Shown here piece by piece: positions 1-8,705 of a DNA stretch of 64,000 nt. The position numbers and the translations under genes were made by a program. Source of the stretch: Alteromonas portus (GTDB lineage Bacteria; Pseudomonadota; Gammaproteobacteria; Enterobacterales; Alteromonadaceae); contig NZ_SWCO01000001.1 in the NCBI RefSeq assembly GCF_005117025.1, positions 903,136 through 967,135 on the forward strand, in the 5' to 3' direction. Position 1 is the stretch's first letter. Each line of letters opens with the position of its first letter. The notes beneath the pieces are model-generated. The model saw only the letters and a list, made by a program, of their open reading frames with translations, was not told where the DNA came from and ran no database searches.

Positions 1-1701
1 GCTTGAATCACCCGCGAAGCTCGCGTGGGCGATACCATTTGAGTTAGTCAGTACAAAGTTGTTAAAGATATTAACTATTCCTGCTGGCCTACTAAAAAGC
101 CCGCCCAATTTGAAAGCAGCCCATGATTTCTGACGCTGATCACCCAGATTATGTATGTAGTTGTTAAAAATATAGCTTGGTCCTAGCATATTAGGAGTAG
201 CGCTTACACCACAGTATGCTTGTTCTATTTCGTTGTTGTAAAACAGTACATTGCTTTGACCTCCATCTAACTCAATTATGTCGTCATTCGCATACGCTAG
301 GTAGTTATTATAAATTGCTGAATCTCTTATAAACCCTCCCCATGATCTGCCATTTAATCGACTCTCAATAACATCATTGAACCTATGTTCATCCGTCCCG
401 TAAAACCGATTGTTTCTTATAATGTATTGACCTTGCAGACTTTCATCGTAACTATTGGCTAATATAAGCATTGCAGCTGGACCTTTAGGATGCCCGAAAC
501 CCCAATGGTTTGCTTTGGGGGCTGGCGAATGAATTGTGCATTCCTCTACAACAACAATACCTGTTCTGACTAATGTCATGCCGCCGTCATAGTTGATAGG
601 TGTGTTTGTGCCGACTTCATAAGCAATGCCGTTTTTATAATAGCTTTCGCCTCGCCCCCACTGCGATACGTTACACCCTTTAAACCATAAATGGCTTGCA
701 TCTCTGCTAAATATTCCATGTCGGCGCCCACCTTTAACAACAATATTTTCGAACATGATGTAACTATTATTCCCAATATTAATTGCATAATCGTCGTATT
801 CACCAGCGACTATGGGCGTATTTTCATCACCAATAATTTTCGCCCATCCACCCTCTTTACCTTGTATGTCGAGGGAGGTGATATCTAGCATTCCACCATT
901 ATAAATATCACTTAATCTGTAAACCAAATTTGGGTCTACGGGTGGAGTTTCTGCACGTGTAGCAAATTCAAAAGTTAAAATCTTTGAGGGCAAGCCTGAC
1001 GACGTCACAGTAATTTCAACATCGTATTGTGTGTTAGCTTCTAGGTGAACCAAACTTCCAGATAGCGCTTGTCTGACTGGTTCCCAATAGAGGTGCAGGC
1101 CTTCTTTCCACTGGTTATCTTCAACTTTTTTGAAACGCACTTTAGTTGTATTTTCTTTATCTTGGTCAAACAGTGTAATGCTTGCAGAATGAATCAACGG
1201 GACGATTCTATGTGTTTCTCCCGATGCAGTGGGTGGCACTATGTCGGAAGGTGATATGCCAGAGCGGATTGCTGCAAGTGTTACAGCGTCTTCGTCAATT
1301 GAATCATCAAGCTTTAAATTCTCTACTATTTGCATTCTTTTTTTGGGGAAAAGTCGTAGCGCTAACTCTATAAAGTCAGCTGCTTTCTGTGGTTGCTCTG
1401 CGCTTAAAGAGGATACAGCTTCGACAACCGTCGATTTTTTCGCTTCGTATAGTATACGAGCTGTTTCAAAAATATTTTCTTTGAACAAAGGGGCTGACAG
1501 GACGTCATTTTTCACCAATAGACCGATTGAGCTAACAGTCTCATCCAAGTTGTTAGTGTTTCGCATTATTTTATTAACTTCTGGATTGTTACTGTAAGTG
1601 TTTGAATGGCTTTTTGCTCCGTTAATAGAGCAAGCGGTTAAGGACATTGTTAAGAATAAAGTAACTGAAAATAGGTAAAAGCTATTTGGGAACATGCGCA
1701 T
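1..1701 (-). CDS. Right-handed beta-helix repeat lipoprotein (3' part off the window)
   Basis: The minus-strand frame is open from an ATG at 1701 to the window edge (567 codons, no stop), so the C-terminus is missing. The N-terminus MRMFPNSFYL... is a hydrophobic signal ending in a lipobox (SLTAC, Cys about residue 24), so this should be an exported lipoprotein. A helical region of about 150 residues and a fibronectin-like stretch follow. From about residue 300 there are repeated short strands rich in Asn and Gly (for example YNNYLAYANDDIIELDGG, FNNYIHNLG), typical of parallel beta-helix proteins such as polysaccharide lyases and epimerases. A second in-frame ATG at 1695 is possible. Its place beside exopolysaccharide genes suggests it acts on or binds polysaccharide. 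The enzymatic activity is not assigned. Confidence 0.75.
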   Translation of the reverse strand, partial: MRMFPNSFYLFSVTLFLTMSLTACSINGAKSHSNTYSNNPEVNKIMRNTNNLDETVSSIGLLVKNDVLSAPLFKENIFETARILYEAKKSTVVEAVSSLSAEQPQKAADFIELALRLFPKKRMQIVENLKLDDSIDEDAVTLAAIRSGISPSDIVPPTASGETHRIVPLIHSASITLFDQDKENTTKVRFKKVEDNQWKEGLHLYWEPVRQALSGSLVHLEANTQYDVEITVTSSGLPSKILTFEFATRAETPPVDPNLVYRLSDIYNGGMLDITSLDIQGKEGGWAKIIGDENTPIVAGEYDDYAINIGNNSYIMFENIVVKGGRRHGIFSRDASHLWFKGCNVSQWGRGESYYKNGIAYEVGTNTPINYDGGMTLVRTGIVVVEECTIHSPAPKANHWGFGHPKGPAAMLILANSYDESLQGQYIIRNNRFYGTDEHRFNDVIESRLNGRSWGGFIRDSAIYNNYLAYANDDIIELDGGQSNVLFYNNEIEQAYCGVSATPNMLGPSYIFNNYIHNLGDQRQKSWAAFKLGGLFSRPAGIVNIFNNFVLTNSNGIAHASFAGDSS

Positions 1702-1940
1702 GAGAAAACCCTTTCTCTTGTGATGAGATAGTTATTTAACTTTAGCTCAAAAAAAGCTTACATGCCTACTTGGTTGTACTGGGAAAATCGCACATGTGCT
1801 TAAGCTATTGACTTACCTTGTTTTAAAAATCTACAAAAAAATCAATCTAATGCGAGACCTAATCTTACTATAATTTAGAATTGATACTTAAAGGTTTTTA
1901 TATCTGCTTTTTGTCGCTGCGCTGTCACTTTTTTTACGGT

Positions 1941-3047
1941 TTATGAAACGATAAAACTTTTATATTTTTCCGCTGATACTGAAGCGGTGAATCGCTTTAC
2001 GCTCTCTATCAATTCAATGTTACCTACCTTAGTTTCATTTTTGATTAATTCGTTTTCTATAGCGGTAGAAAGTACTTTGACATTTTCATACTCAATCAAA
2101 GGCGCAACCTGACCATCTTGCAAAATCTCACGCGCTCCATGAGGGCAATCAAAAGCAACAACCTGTGTACCCACCGACATCGCCTCTACAATCGCATTGG
2201 GGCTACCTTCAAATCTTGAAGACAGTACATACAGGTCGGCAGCTTTCATTTCGGCTATAATATTGTCTGAATACCCAGGCAAAGAGACGTTATCGGTTAA
2301 ACCCAAGTCGTTCACTTGTTGTTCTAATTCTTCGCGTAACTCACCTTCGCCAAATATTATCAGTCGACTAGGTATATTATTTTGAACGTCGGAAAACGCA
2401 TTTAGCAGCATATCAAAACCTTTCTGATAGCTTAGCCTTCCTACCGCTATAACCGTGGGTATGCTTTTATCGATTAACCACGGGTGCTTTGGAGGTTGCT
2501 GTGCGGCCAATTCGGTCTCTTTCGTTATTACAGGGTTTGGGGCCGTCACAACGTCTTTTGCACGAACCACAGTGGTATCTATTAAGTCTTGTGCTACACC
2601 TTTTGAAACCGCAATCACTGGGTTAGGCAACAGGCGATAAATATAGGGCGCTAGGAAATATGTTGCCTTCATTACCTTGTCAGAGTTTACTTTTTTATCC
2701 AATGAAAAAGCATTTCTTTCGCTTACGCTTAATTTTTTAAGCCAGCCTAATGAAGCACATGTTATAGCGGTAATAACATTTATGTGTGTTAACGCCGCTA
2801 ATATACCATCTGGCTGGCAGCGCTTTAACGCAGAACGAAGCGGGCCAAATGCATTTAGCGTTCTTTCACAACGCAATTCAATTAAGTTAACCTCTTCGCT
2901 AAGGTATGGCTTATTACTTCCGCCCTCAGTGATCAGTATCATATCTACATGGTCACCGTCTTCTATCATTTGGTTAGCTAACCTAACCATCATTTTTTCT
3001 GCACCACCGCCTCTAAGGTCATGAAGAACTATACATATTTTTGCCAT
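1941..3047 (-). CDS. Glycosyltransferase family 4 (GT4)
   Basis: This 368-residue cytosolic GT-B enzyme probably adds a sugar to the lipid-linked repeat unit of the exopolysaccharide. The N-terminus (MAKICIVLHDLRGGGAEKM) carries the Gly-rich donor-side loop usual in GT4 proteins. The C-terminal Rossmann half has VGRLSYQKGFDML and the E-x7-E element in FEGSPNAIVEAMSVG. The length is normal for GT4. It starts 3 bp after the stop of the next glycosyltransferase upstream (3051), so the two are co-transcribed. Donor and acceptor sugars cannot be read from sequence. Confidence 0.9.
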   Translation of the reverse strand: MAKICIVLHDLRGGGAEKMMVRLANQMIEDGDHVDMILITEGGSNKPYLSEEVNLIELRCERTLNAFGPLRSALKRCQPDGILAALTHINVITAITCASLGWLKKLSVSERNAFSLDKKVNSDKVMKATYFLAPYIYRLLPNPVIAVSKGVAQDLIDTTVVRAKDVVTAPNPVITKETELAAQQPPKHPWLIDKSIPTVIAVGRLSYQKGFDMLLNAFSDVQNNIPSRLIIFGEGELREELEQQVNDLGLTDNVSLPGYSDNIIAEMKAADLYVLSSRFEGSPNAIVEAMSVGTQVVAFDCPHGAREILQDGQVAPLIEYENVKVLSTAIENELIKNETKVGNIELIESVKRFTASVSAEKYKSFIVS

Positions 3048-3050
3048 GAC

Positions 3051-4139
3051 TTATCCAAATTGTGCAATGTAAGCGTTTGCAACGTTTTTATATGAAAAGT
3101 GTTTTACTCTGTCGCTAATTTGTTTCGATTTAAGCGAACTATAATTGCATAGCGCATGCGCTAGAGCATCTGTGTCTAACGCTTTTACTAAAACGCCAGT
3201 TTCGTCAGACGTAATAAGTTCGCTAGGGCCTGTTGGGCAGTCAAAAGCAATTACTGGGGTATTTAAAGACATCGCCTCAACTAACACGGTGGGCATGCCT
3301 TCATGCCTTGAAGATAATACAAAGGCTTCGGCGCGCTTTATTATGGAATAAGGGTTGGTTGTAAAACCCGTAAAGTGAACTACCTCGTTAATACCTAAAC
3401 TAGCAGCTTGTTTCTTCAATGCGTCAAGGTCTTCACCTGCTCCCACTATTACCAATTCCGGCAACGTGGCATCTTTCAAGTGTGCTTTAGAATAGGCTTC
3501 TAAAAGAAGGTCAAAACCTTTTTGTTCTACCAGCCGCCCTACGCCACAAAAATACCTTTCGGGCAGGGGGCTTTGTGGGCTTTCATTAGATAATTCCGCG
3601 ATGCTCGGTTGAAGTACGGCATTAGGAATAAAGCTCACTTTATTCTTACCAAAAACAACAGCGTCTTTAATTTGCTGTTTAAGACTTTCTGATACGGCGA
3701 TAATTTTTCCATTAGAAAGGCCGTACAAAGAATACAGCGCCTTAATGGCCCATGGAGCTAGTTTTTGGTCACTAACGTCAAATGCACAGTGCCTGGTATA
3801 GATAACTTTTAACTTTGGAAAACGCAATTTACATAAGAATGCTAAAATATTAGCCGTTTCTGTTGCAGCAATAATGACGTTGATTTCCTTTCGCTTTATT
3901 AAGCTGTAAAGGTAGCTCAGTTTCTGTTTAAAACCGTTATTGCTGTCTGCCGCGAATGCTGTAAAAGAATCTTGTAGTTGACTAAAGCCTTCTTTGCTCT
4001 CTCCAGTTACATCGTGTACGTAAAAAATAGAGGTAACACCCTCATCACCCAATGCTTGAGATAGGTTCTTATGTACTCGCTCTACACCACCTCCAGTGGT
4101 AAAGAACTTATGGATAAACAGTACTTTGTATTTTTCCAT
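3051..4139 (-). CDS. Glycosyltransferase family 4 (GT4)
   Basis: Second GT4 enzyme of the locus, about 362 residues from the ATG at 4139 (MEKYKVLFIHKFFTTGGGVE). The open frame continues upstream to 4259, but that part overlaps the preceding gene and lacks the family fold, so 4139 is chosen. Family features are the GGGVERVH loop near the N-terminus, GVGRLVEQKGFDLLLEAY, and the E-x7-E in HEGMPTVLVEAMSLN. The gene begins 8 bp after the upstream WecG-like gene and ends 3 bp before the next GT4. It is therefore the middle gene of a three-gene glycosyltransferase operon. Sugar specificity is unknown. Confidence 0.9.
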   Translation of the reverse strand: MEKYKVLFIHKFFTTGGGVERVHKNLSQALGDEGVTSIFYVHDVTGESKEGFSQLQDSFTAFAADSNNGFKQKLSYLYSLIKRKEINVIIAATETANILAFLCKLRFPKLKVIYTRHCAFDVSDQKLAPWAIKALYSLYGLSNGKIIAVSESLKQQIKDAVVFGKNKVSFIPNAVLQPSIAELSNESPQSPLPERYFCGVGRLVEQKGFDLLLEAYSKAHLKDATLPELVIVGAGEDLDALKKQAASLGINEVVHFTGFTTNPYSIIKRAEAFVLSSRHEGMPTVLVEAMSLNTPVIAFDCPTGPSELITSDETGVLVKALDTDALAHALCNYSSLKSKQISDRVKHFSYKNVANAYIAQFG

Positions 4140-4147
4140 GGCTACAG

Positions 4148-4924
4148 CTATGCCTGTTGTTTCATTCTGTGCTTCCAAGCACAATAAATAGAATGGGGAT
4201 TGGTTGTGATATAGCGCCACAAAAACTTGCGAGGCTCGGTTAAAGCACGATGTAACCACTCAAACCCTATTCGCTGCATAAATTCAGGGGCTCGTTTATA
4301 GTCGCCGGTAATATAGTTGTAGCAACCGCCACAAGTAATAATAACTGCAACGTTCAGTTTATTCTTGTTTCTTACCACAAACTCCTGCTCTTTGGGTTTG
4401 CCTAAACCAACCCACAGTACATCTACGTTTGCAGCGTTAATTGCTGCAATAACATCTGCTTCGTTACTTTTGTCGAAATAGCCATGGTGGGTGCCAGCAA
4501 TGTGAAAGTTTGAATAACGCTGTTTTAGAATACCTGCGCACTTTTCAACAATGCTTTGCTGGCCACCTAAAAGGTAATGTCTTATATTTTCTGATGAGAG
4601 TTGAGGAATATCGTGTATTGTATCTGTCGTCGCCGTGCGTTCTGGAATTGGTTTGTCAGTAAACCACTTTGAAAACGCTACAACACTTTGTCCATCGGCA
4701 TGAATAATGTCGGCGCTTTCCAGTAACCGCATAAATACAGGATCGCTATTAGCAATTGAAATACCTTGGCCATTTGAGTCAAATATTGTTAACGGTGATG
4801 GCTTTTCGTCGCCAAGTGTATCGCTTTTAACACGCTCTACGATTAAATCAACTAACTGTTTTCTGCTTAGGCAAGCCGTTTTTAGTCCGCCCACGTTCGT
4901 AAAAACAACTTCTTCCATTTTCAT
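4148..4924 (-). CDS. WecG/TagA/CpsF family glycosyltransferase
   Basis: A GT26-type enzyme of about 258 residues. Family members such as WecG and TagA transfer N-acetylmannosamine or its uronic acid to an undecaprenyl-PP-linked sugar at the inner membrane face. Recognisable elements are the DSNGQGIS and ADIIHADGQSVV segments, LLGGQQSIVEK, and the signature LWVGLGKPKEQEF followed by the GG(C)Y turn. In-frame starts exist at 4936 (GTG), 4924 and 4918. No ribosome-binding site clearly decides, and 4924 is a compromise. It is the first gene of the minus-strand glycosyltransferase operon, facing lapG across about 305 bp. Confidence 0.85.
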   Translation of the reverse strand: MKMEEVVFTNVGGLKTACLSRKQLVDLIVERVKSDTLGDEKPSPLTIFDSNGQGISIANSDPVFMRLLESADIIHADGQSVVAFSKWFTDKPIPERTATTDTIHDIPQLSSENIRHYLLGGQQSIVEKCAGILKQRYSNFHIAGTHHGYFDKSNEADVIAAINAANVDVLWVGLGKPKEQEFVVRNKNKLNVAVIITCGGCYNYITGDYKRAPEFMQRIGFEWLHRALTEPRKFLWRYITTNPHSIYCAWKHRMKQQA

Positions 4925-4936
4925 TGCTTTCGGCAC

Positions 4937-5241
4937 CTGCTGTACTTATTTTCCGTTTTTGGGATGTTATTCGCTAAGAATGACAATTTTGTGATTTTAT
5001 CAGATTACTCTGGTTTTATACATTTATCGTGCCATGCAAAAGACACTTGCTTTAACAAACACTGCCTTGCACGGGAGGTAGGTCTTATTATATTTCTTCC
5101 TCCAACAATAAATGTATAAGCCTAGTGATGCAATGATGTATCTTTTGGAAAAGGCTGTTAAATTATAAGTTAGGAAGTTTCCTGCTCTTTCAGTGTGTTT
5201 TTATTTATAATGGCTAGGCAAATTCATCTAATGGCTGGTAA
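4937..5241. other. Divergent intergenic spacer, about 305 bp
   Basis: AT-rich spacer between the minus-strand glycosyltransferase operon and lapG. It must hold both promoters, but no clear -35/-10 pair, operator or small gene was seen. Confidence 0.5.
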
Positions 5242-5913
5242 GTGAATAAGTTTCGGCGAAGTATTAATGTTTGGGTACGGATTATAGTTGTCTCTGTGCT
5301 AGCCATAGTTTGCTCTAGAATTTTAGCAGACGGTGAGCTTGTGTTTTCCGAGTTGCTGTATCAGCGAATTGATGAGGTTTACGGCAGCAAAGCGAAAGAA
5401 CGAGTTGCAAGCTGGCAAAGAGTATTAAACAGCGCAAAACAGCTGGATGAAGATGAAAAGCTTTATGAAATAAATCGCTTTTTTAACGAACTCCCCTTCG
5501 TTGACGATAGTCAGCATTGGAACAAATCTGATTACTGGGCAACACCGGTTGAATTTTTAGCGTCTAACGGTGGCGATTGTGAAGATTTCACCATTGCTAA
5601 ATATTTTAGCTTAAGGGCACTAGGAGTACCCGAAGAAAAAATGCGGTTTATGTATGTAAATGCGCTTAGGTTAAATCAAGCGCACATGGTTTTGGCTTAC
5701 TTTCCTAAACCCAATGCTGTGCCTATTGTATTAGACAACATTAACCCGCGTATATTACCAGCCTCCCAACGGCGCGATCTTGTACCCATTTACAGCTTCA
5801 ACGGTGATGGTCTTTGGCTTGCTAAAGCTCAAGGACGAGGAAAACAAATAAAAAATAGCCCAAACCATAGTTTATGGGAAGACCTGACCACTCGAATGGA
5901 AACGGGCTTTTAA
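5242..5913 (+). CDS. lapG: LapG-like periplasmic transglutaminase-like cysteine protease
   Basis: A 223-residue BTLCP-family protein. LapG enzymes cleave the N-terminal region of a giant surface adhesin in the periplasm and release cells from biofilm. The N-terminal hydrophobic segment (residues 12-28) is a signal or anchor. The catalytic triad is visible: Cys113 in GGDCEDF, His148 in NQAHMV and Asp165 in VLDNINPR. The start is a GTG. The LapD-like receptor follows within 15 bp, and this pairing is diagnostic: LapD sequesters LapG when c-di-GMP is high. The adhesin substrate is not in this window. Confidence 0.88.
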   Translation: MNKFRRSINVWVRIIVVSVLAIVCSRILADGELVFSELLYQRIDEVYGSKAKERVASWQRVLNSAKQLDEDEKLYEINRFFNELPFVDDSQHWNKSDYWATPVEFLASNGGDCEDFTIAKYFSLRALGVPEEKMRFMYVNALRLNQAHMVLAYFPKPNAVPIVLDNINPRILPASQRRDLVPIYSFNGDGLWLAKAQGRGKQIKNSPNHSLWEDLTTRMETGF

Positions 5914-5928
5914 AATTTAGGATTGAGA

Positions 5929-7869
5929 ATGTCTTTAAGTCGACAATTTGGTTTAGGTTTTTTATCAGTACTAGTATTGGTGTTTTTAGGTACAGTTTGG
6001 ATAAATGTAAATAGCACGCGCTCGTATATAAGCGATCAATTGTCATCTCATGCTCAAGACACGGCGACATCTTTAGGTTTGTCTATCTCACCGTACGTTG
6101 GTATGGAGGGTGGGCTGCCGGTAGTTGATACCATGGTTAATGCTATTTTCGACCGTGGTTATTATGAGAGTATCGAACTCCAAGATTTAGATGGCAATTC
6201 ATTGCTTAAAAAGGTTAATCCTCCGAAGCCTGAGGTGGTTCCTGAATGGTTTATGCAACTATTTCCTATTTCTCCACCAATAACTAAAACAGAGATTAAT
6301 TCGGGCTGGGTAATGGCTGGCGAATTAACAGTTAAGAGCCATCCTGGTCTTGGCTATGCACAGTTATGGAGCAATGCGAAACGCACTTTTGTACTAACAC
6401 TGGTGCTTTTCGTAATAGGAACTTTGTTGCTCGCCATTTTACTTAAACTTATCACAAACCCATTAAAGGTTGTGATAAGAGCTGCCGAACGTATAGCTAA
6501 TCGCGACTTTAATCCTATTGAGTATGAGCCGAAAACGAAAGAACTAGGCTTACTGGTTAAGGCATTTAACAAAATGGCGGGTGTTCTTTCAAAGCAATAC
6601 AATGAGTTGACGGCCCAGGCGCAAGCCTATTACAAGAAGGCCTATCTTGACCCGCTGACTCAATTAGGAAATAAACAAGCCTTAGATAATAAGTTGGCAC
6701 GCATTTTCACTAAAACAGAAGACGAGCCAGCAGCGGGCTTTTTAGTTCTTGTTAGGCTTTCAAGTTTAGCGCATGTTAACGAGTTGGAAGGGGCAGCTAT
6801 TGCTGACGAGTACATTAAAAATGTGAGCAAAATTTTGCTCACTGCTACTCAGCGGAAAGGTGAGTTGTTTAGATCTCGCGGTGCCGACTTCGCAATTTTG
6901 TTGGAAGATATGAGTGATGAAGATTGTCTGAGTGTACTCGAAGGCTTATCGGAGCAATTTAAGGCAAATAACTCAGACATGTTTAAAAACGGATATGCCC
7001 ACATGGGAGTAGCACATTTTGGCGCTGATACTCAAAAGGCCCTGTTGCTGGAACAAGCTGATTCTGCATTAACCTCTGCTTCTACTTTTCCCAATGGGTG
7101 GCAGTTAGCGAGTAATATTACAGTTCAACAAAGCCACCAAAGCTGGCGTGAGCAACTTAAACGTATCATTAACGAAGACGCGATTGATATTCTTCTTCAA
7201 CCTGTAAAGAATTTTGACAATGATACTCTTGTGTCCGAATGTTTAGCCCGATTTATAGATAGTACTGGTGAGAATTACCTGCCAATGGCTCAGTTAATAC
7301 CAGAATCTGAAAAGCTATTAGTATCAGGAGAGCTCGATAAGGCAATACTAAGAAAAATTGTTTCTCTGTTAAGTAAATCACCAGAGAGTAGCGAGTATAA
7401 GAGTATTTCTATAAATATATCAACGGCTTCACTTAGTAGTCTGGACAATGTAGATGAGCTTGTTGATATCTTGAAACAGGTAAGAGGCAAATCTAAAAAT
7501 GTGATAGTAGAGATTCACGAGCACTCACTTCACCGATGCTTTAAAAATTGTGTATTTTTTGCAAATAAACTGCGAGAGATAGATTGTAAAATAACGATAG
7601 AGCGCTTTGGTAGTTCGATATCAGCCTTTGCTCACATAAGACAGATTCGACCAGATTATATAAAATTAGATGGAAGTTTCACTCGTCATATCAATTCAGT
7701 GGAAGAAAATCAGTTCTTTGTCAGTAGCTTAGTGAGTATTGCTCATGGTCTCAATATTGAAGTGATAGCTGAGTTAGTGGAAGATAAAGATGAGGCGCGA
7801 TGCTTGCATGGTTTATTCGTGGATTATGTTCAAGGGTACTATTTTGGAAAGCCTGAAGTGTGGTCTTGA
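5929..7869 (+). CDS. lapD: LapD-like c-di-GMP receptor (degenerate GGDEF-EAL, HAMP)
   Basis: About 646 residues. Order: TM1 (about 7-25), a periplasmic LapD/MoxY-type sensor domain with the QLSSHAQDTATSLG segment, TM2 (about 148-170), HAMP, GGDEF-like domain, EAL-like domain. Both catalytic motifs are broken: the GGDEF position reads RGADF and the EAL position reads ECLAR. It should bind c-di-GMP without making or degrading it, and pass the signal outward to hold LapG. The ATG at 5929 is preferred over the upstream TTG at 5923 because AGGA at 5919-5922 lies 6 bp before it. It is co-transcribed with lapG. Confidence 0.88.
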   Translation: MSLSRQFGLGFLSVLVLVFLGTVWINVNSTRSYISDQLSSHAQDTATSLGLSISPYVGMEGGLPVVDTMVNAIFDRGYYESIELQDLDGNSLLKKVNPPKPEVVPEWFMQLFPISPPITKTEINSGWVMAGELTVKSHPGLGYAQLWSNAKRTFVLTLVLFVIGTLLLAILLKLITNPLKVVIRAAERIANRDFNPIEYEPKTKELGLLVKAFNKMAGVLSKQYNELTAQAQAYYKKAYLDPLTQLGNKQALDNKLARIFTKTEDEPAAGFLVLVRLSSLAHVNELEGAAIADEYIKNVSKILLTATQRKGELFRSRGADFAILLEDMSDEDCLSVLEGLSEQFKANNSDMFKNGYAHMGVAHFGADTQKALLLEQADSALTSASTFPNGWQLASNITVQQSHQSWREQLKRIINEDAIDILLQPVKNFDNDTLVSECLARFIDSTGENYLPMAQLIPESEKLLVSGELDKAILRKIVSLLSKSPESSEYKSISINISTASLSSLDNVDELVDILKQVRGKSKNVIVEIHEHSLHRCFKNCVFFANKLREIDCKITIERFGSSISAFAHIRQIRPDYIKLDGSFTRHINSVEENQFFVSSLVSIAHGLNIEVIAELVEDKDEARCLHGLFVDYVQGYYFGKPEVWS

Positions 7870-7972
7870 ATCGAGAGGTTTAGGCACAGTTAGCCTTTAA
7901 GACACTATATTTTAACCTGTTAACAGCGTAAACTGATTGTATTAGTATTATGTCATAAATTTTGGAGTTGCC

Positions 7973-8596
7973 ATGCGCAGAATTATTTGGGTTTGTTCTC
8001 TTGTTTGTTCTTCATTGATGTTCGCAAGCATGGCTCAATCTCAGGAAACCGGACAGCAAGATTTAAGAGCATCGGTAGTATTAATTGATGCCGCGAGCTC
8101 ACCGGGATACAAAGTTATTCAAGAAATCGAAAAGTTAATGGACGGGGGCGTCGAGGGAAGCGAAGCCACAAAGACTTCGTTAGCCGCACTTGCTGCAAGT
8201 GAAAGTGAGACGCTAACTACTTCGCAAAAAGAGATGCTTTCGACTTACACGGAAGCCAGTTATGCTTTTTTTAATGCTTTGATTGGCGGTTCTGAAATAT
8301 TCGAAGCTACTTTCGCTTCAATCGAAGAACTACCAGCGAATGCTGGTGATGTTGTTACAGTTGCGGTTACCTTCTTTCCAGAGCAAGCCAATGAAATTTT
8401 AGCTGCAGCTGTTTTAACAGGTGAGATTACGCAGGAAGATGCCATTGCGCTAGCCTTGCTTGCCGGAGCTAACCCTGAAGACGTAAGTACTGAAACTGCG
8501 GCAGGCGGAGACATTACAGCCGTTCCTGCTCCACTAGGCGCTGGTGTTGGCGCTGGTGGCGCTGGTGGTGGTGATACTACGGCCTCTACTAACTAA
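7973..8596 (+). CDS. Secreted Ala/Glu/Thr-rich low-complexity protein, function unknown
   Basis: 207 residues. A Sec signal peptide is clear (MRRIIWVCSLVCSSLMFASMAQSQ, likely cut after AQS/AQSQ). The mature part is acidic, rich in Ala, Glu, Ser and Thr, with helical segments in the middle. It ends in a Gly-rich tail (GAGVGAGGAGGGD) and TTASTN. I recognise no domain. It sits alone between lapD and the ligase-like gene and ends just before a good terminator, so it can be its own unit. A role in the biofilm matrix or in assisting polymer export is only inference from position. Confidence 0.7.
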   Translation: MRRIIWVCSLVCSSLMFASMAQSQETGQQDLRASVVLIDAASSPGYKVIQEIEKLMDGGVEGSEATKTSLAALAASESETLTTSQKEMLSTYTEASYAFFNALIGGSEIFEATFASIEELPANAGDVVTVAVTFFPEQANEILAAAVLTGEITQEDAIALALLAGANPEDVSTETAAGGDITAVPAPLGAGVGAGGAGGGDTTASTN

Positions 8597-8600
8597 TAGT

Positions 8601-8632
8601 AAAACACCCCGCGCATGCGGGGTTTGTTTTTT
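8601..8632 (+). terminator. Rho-independent terminator after the secreted protein
   Basis: Stem CCCCGC (8607-8612) pairs with GCGGGG (8617-8622) around the loop GCAT, flanked by an A-run before and a T-rich run after. It lies 12 bp after the stop at 8596. Confidence 0.9.
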
Positions 8633-8705
8633 ATCGAGTTCATCTGGCATTATTACTCAATTTTATTAGTATTTCTCCTCTATACTCGCACTATTGGAAC
8701 TTAAC

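Noticed and set aside
1229..1597. 122-codon frame opposite the beta-helix lipoprotein
   Set aside because: Antisense shadow of a gene with clear signal peptide and beta-helix content.
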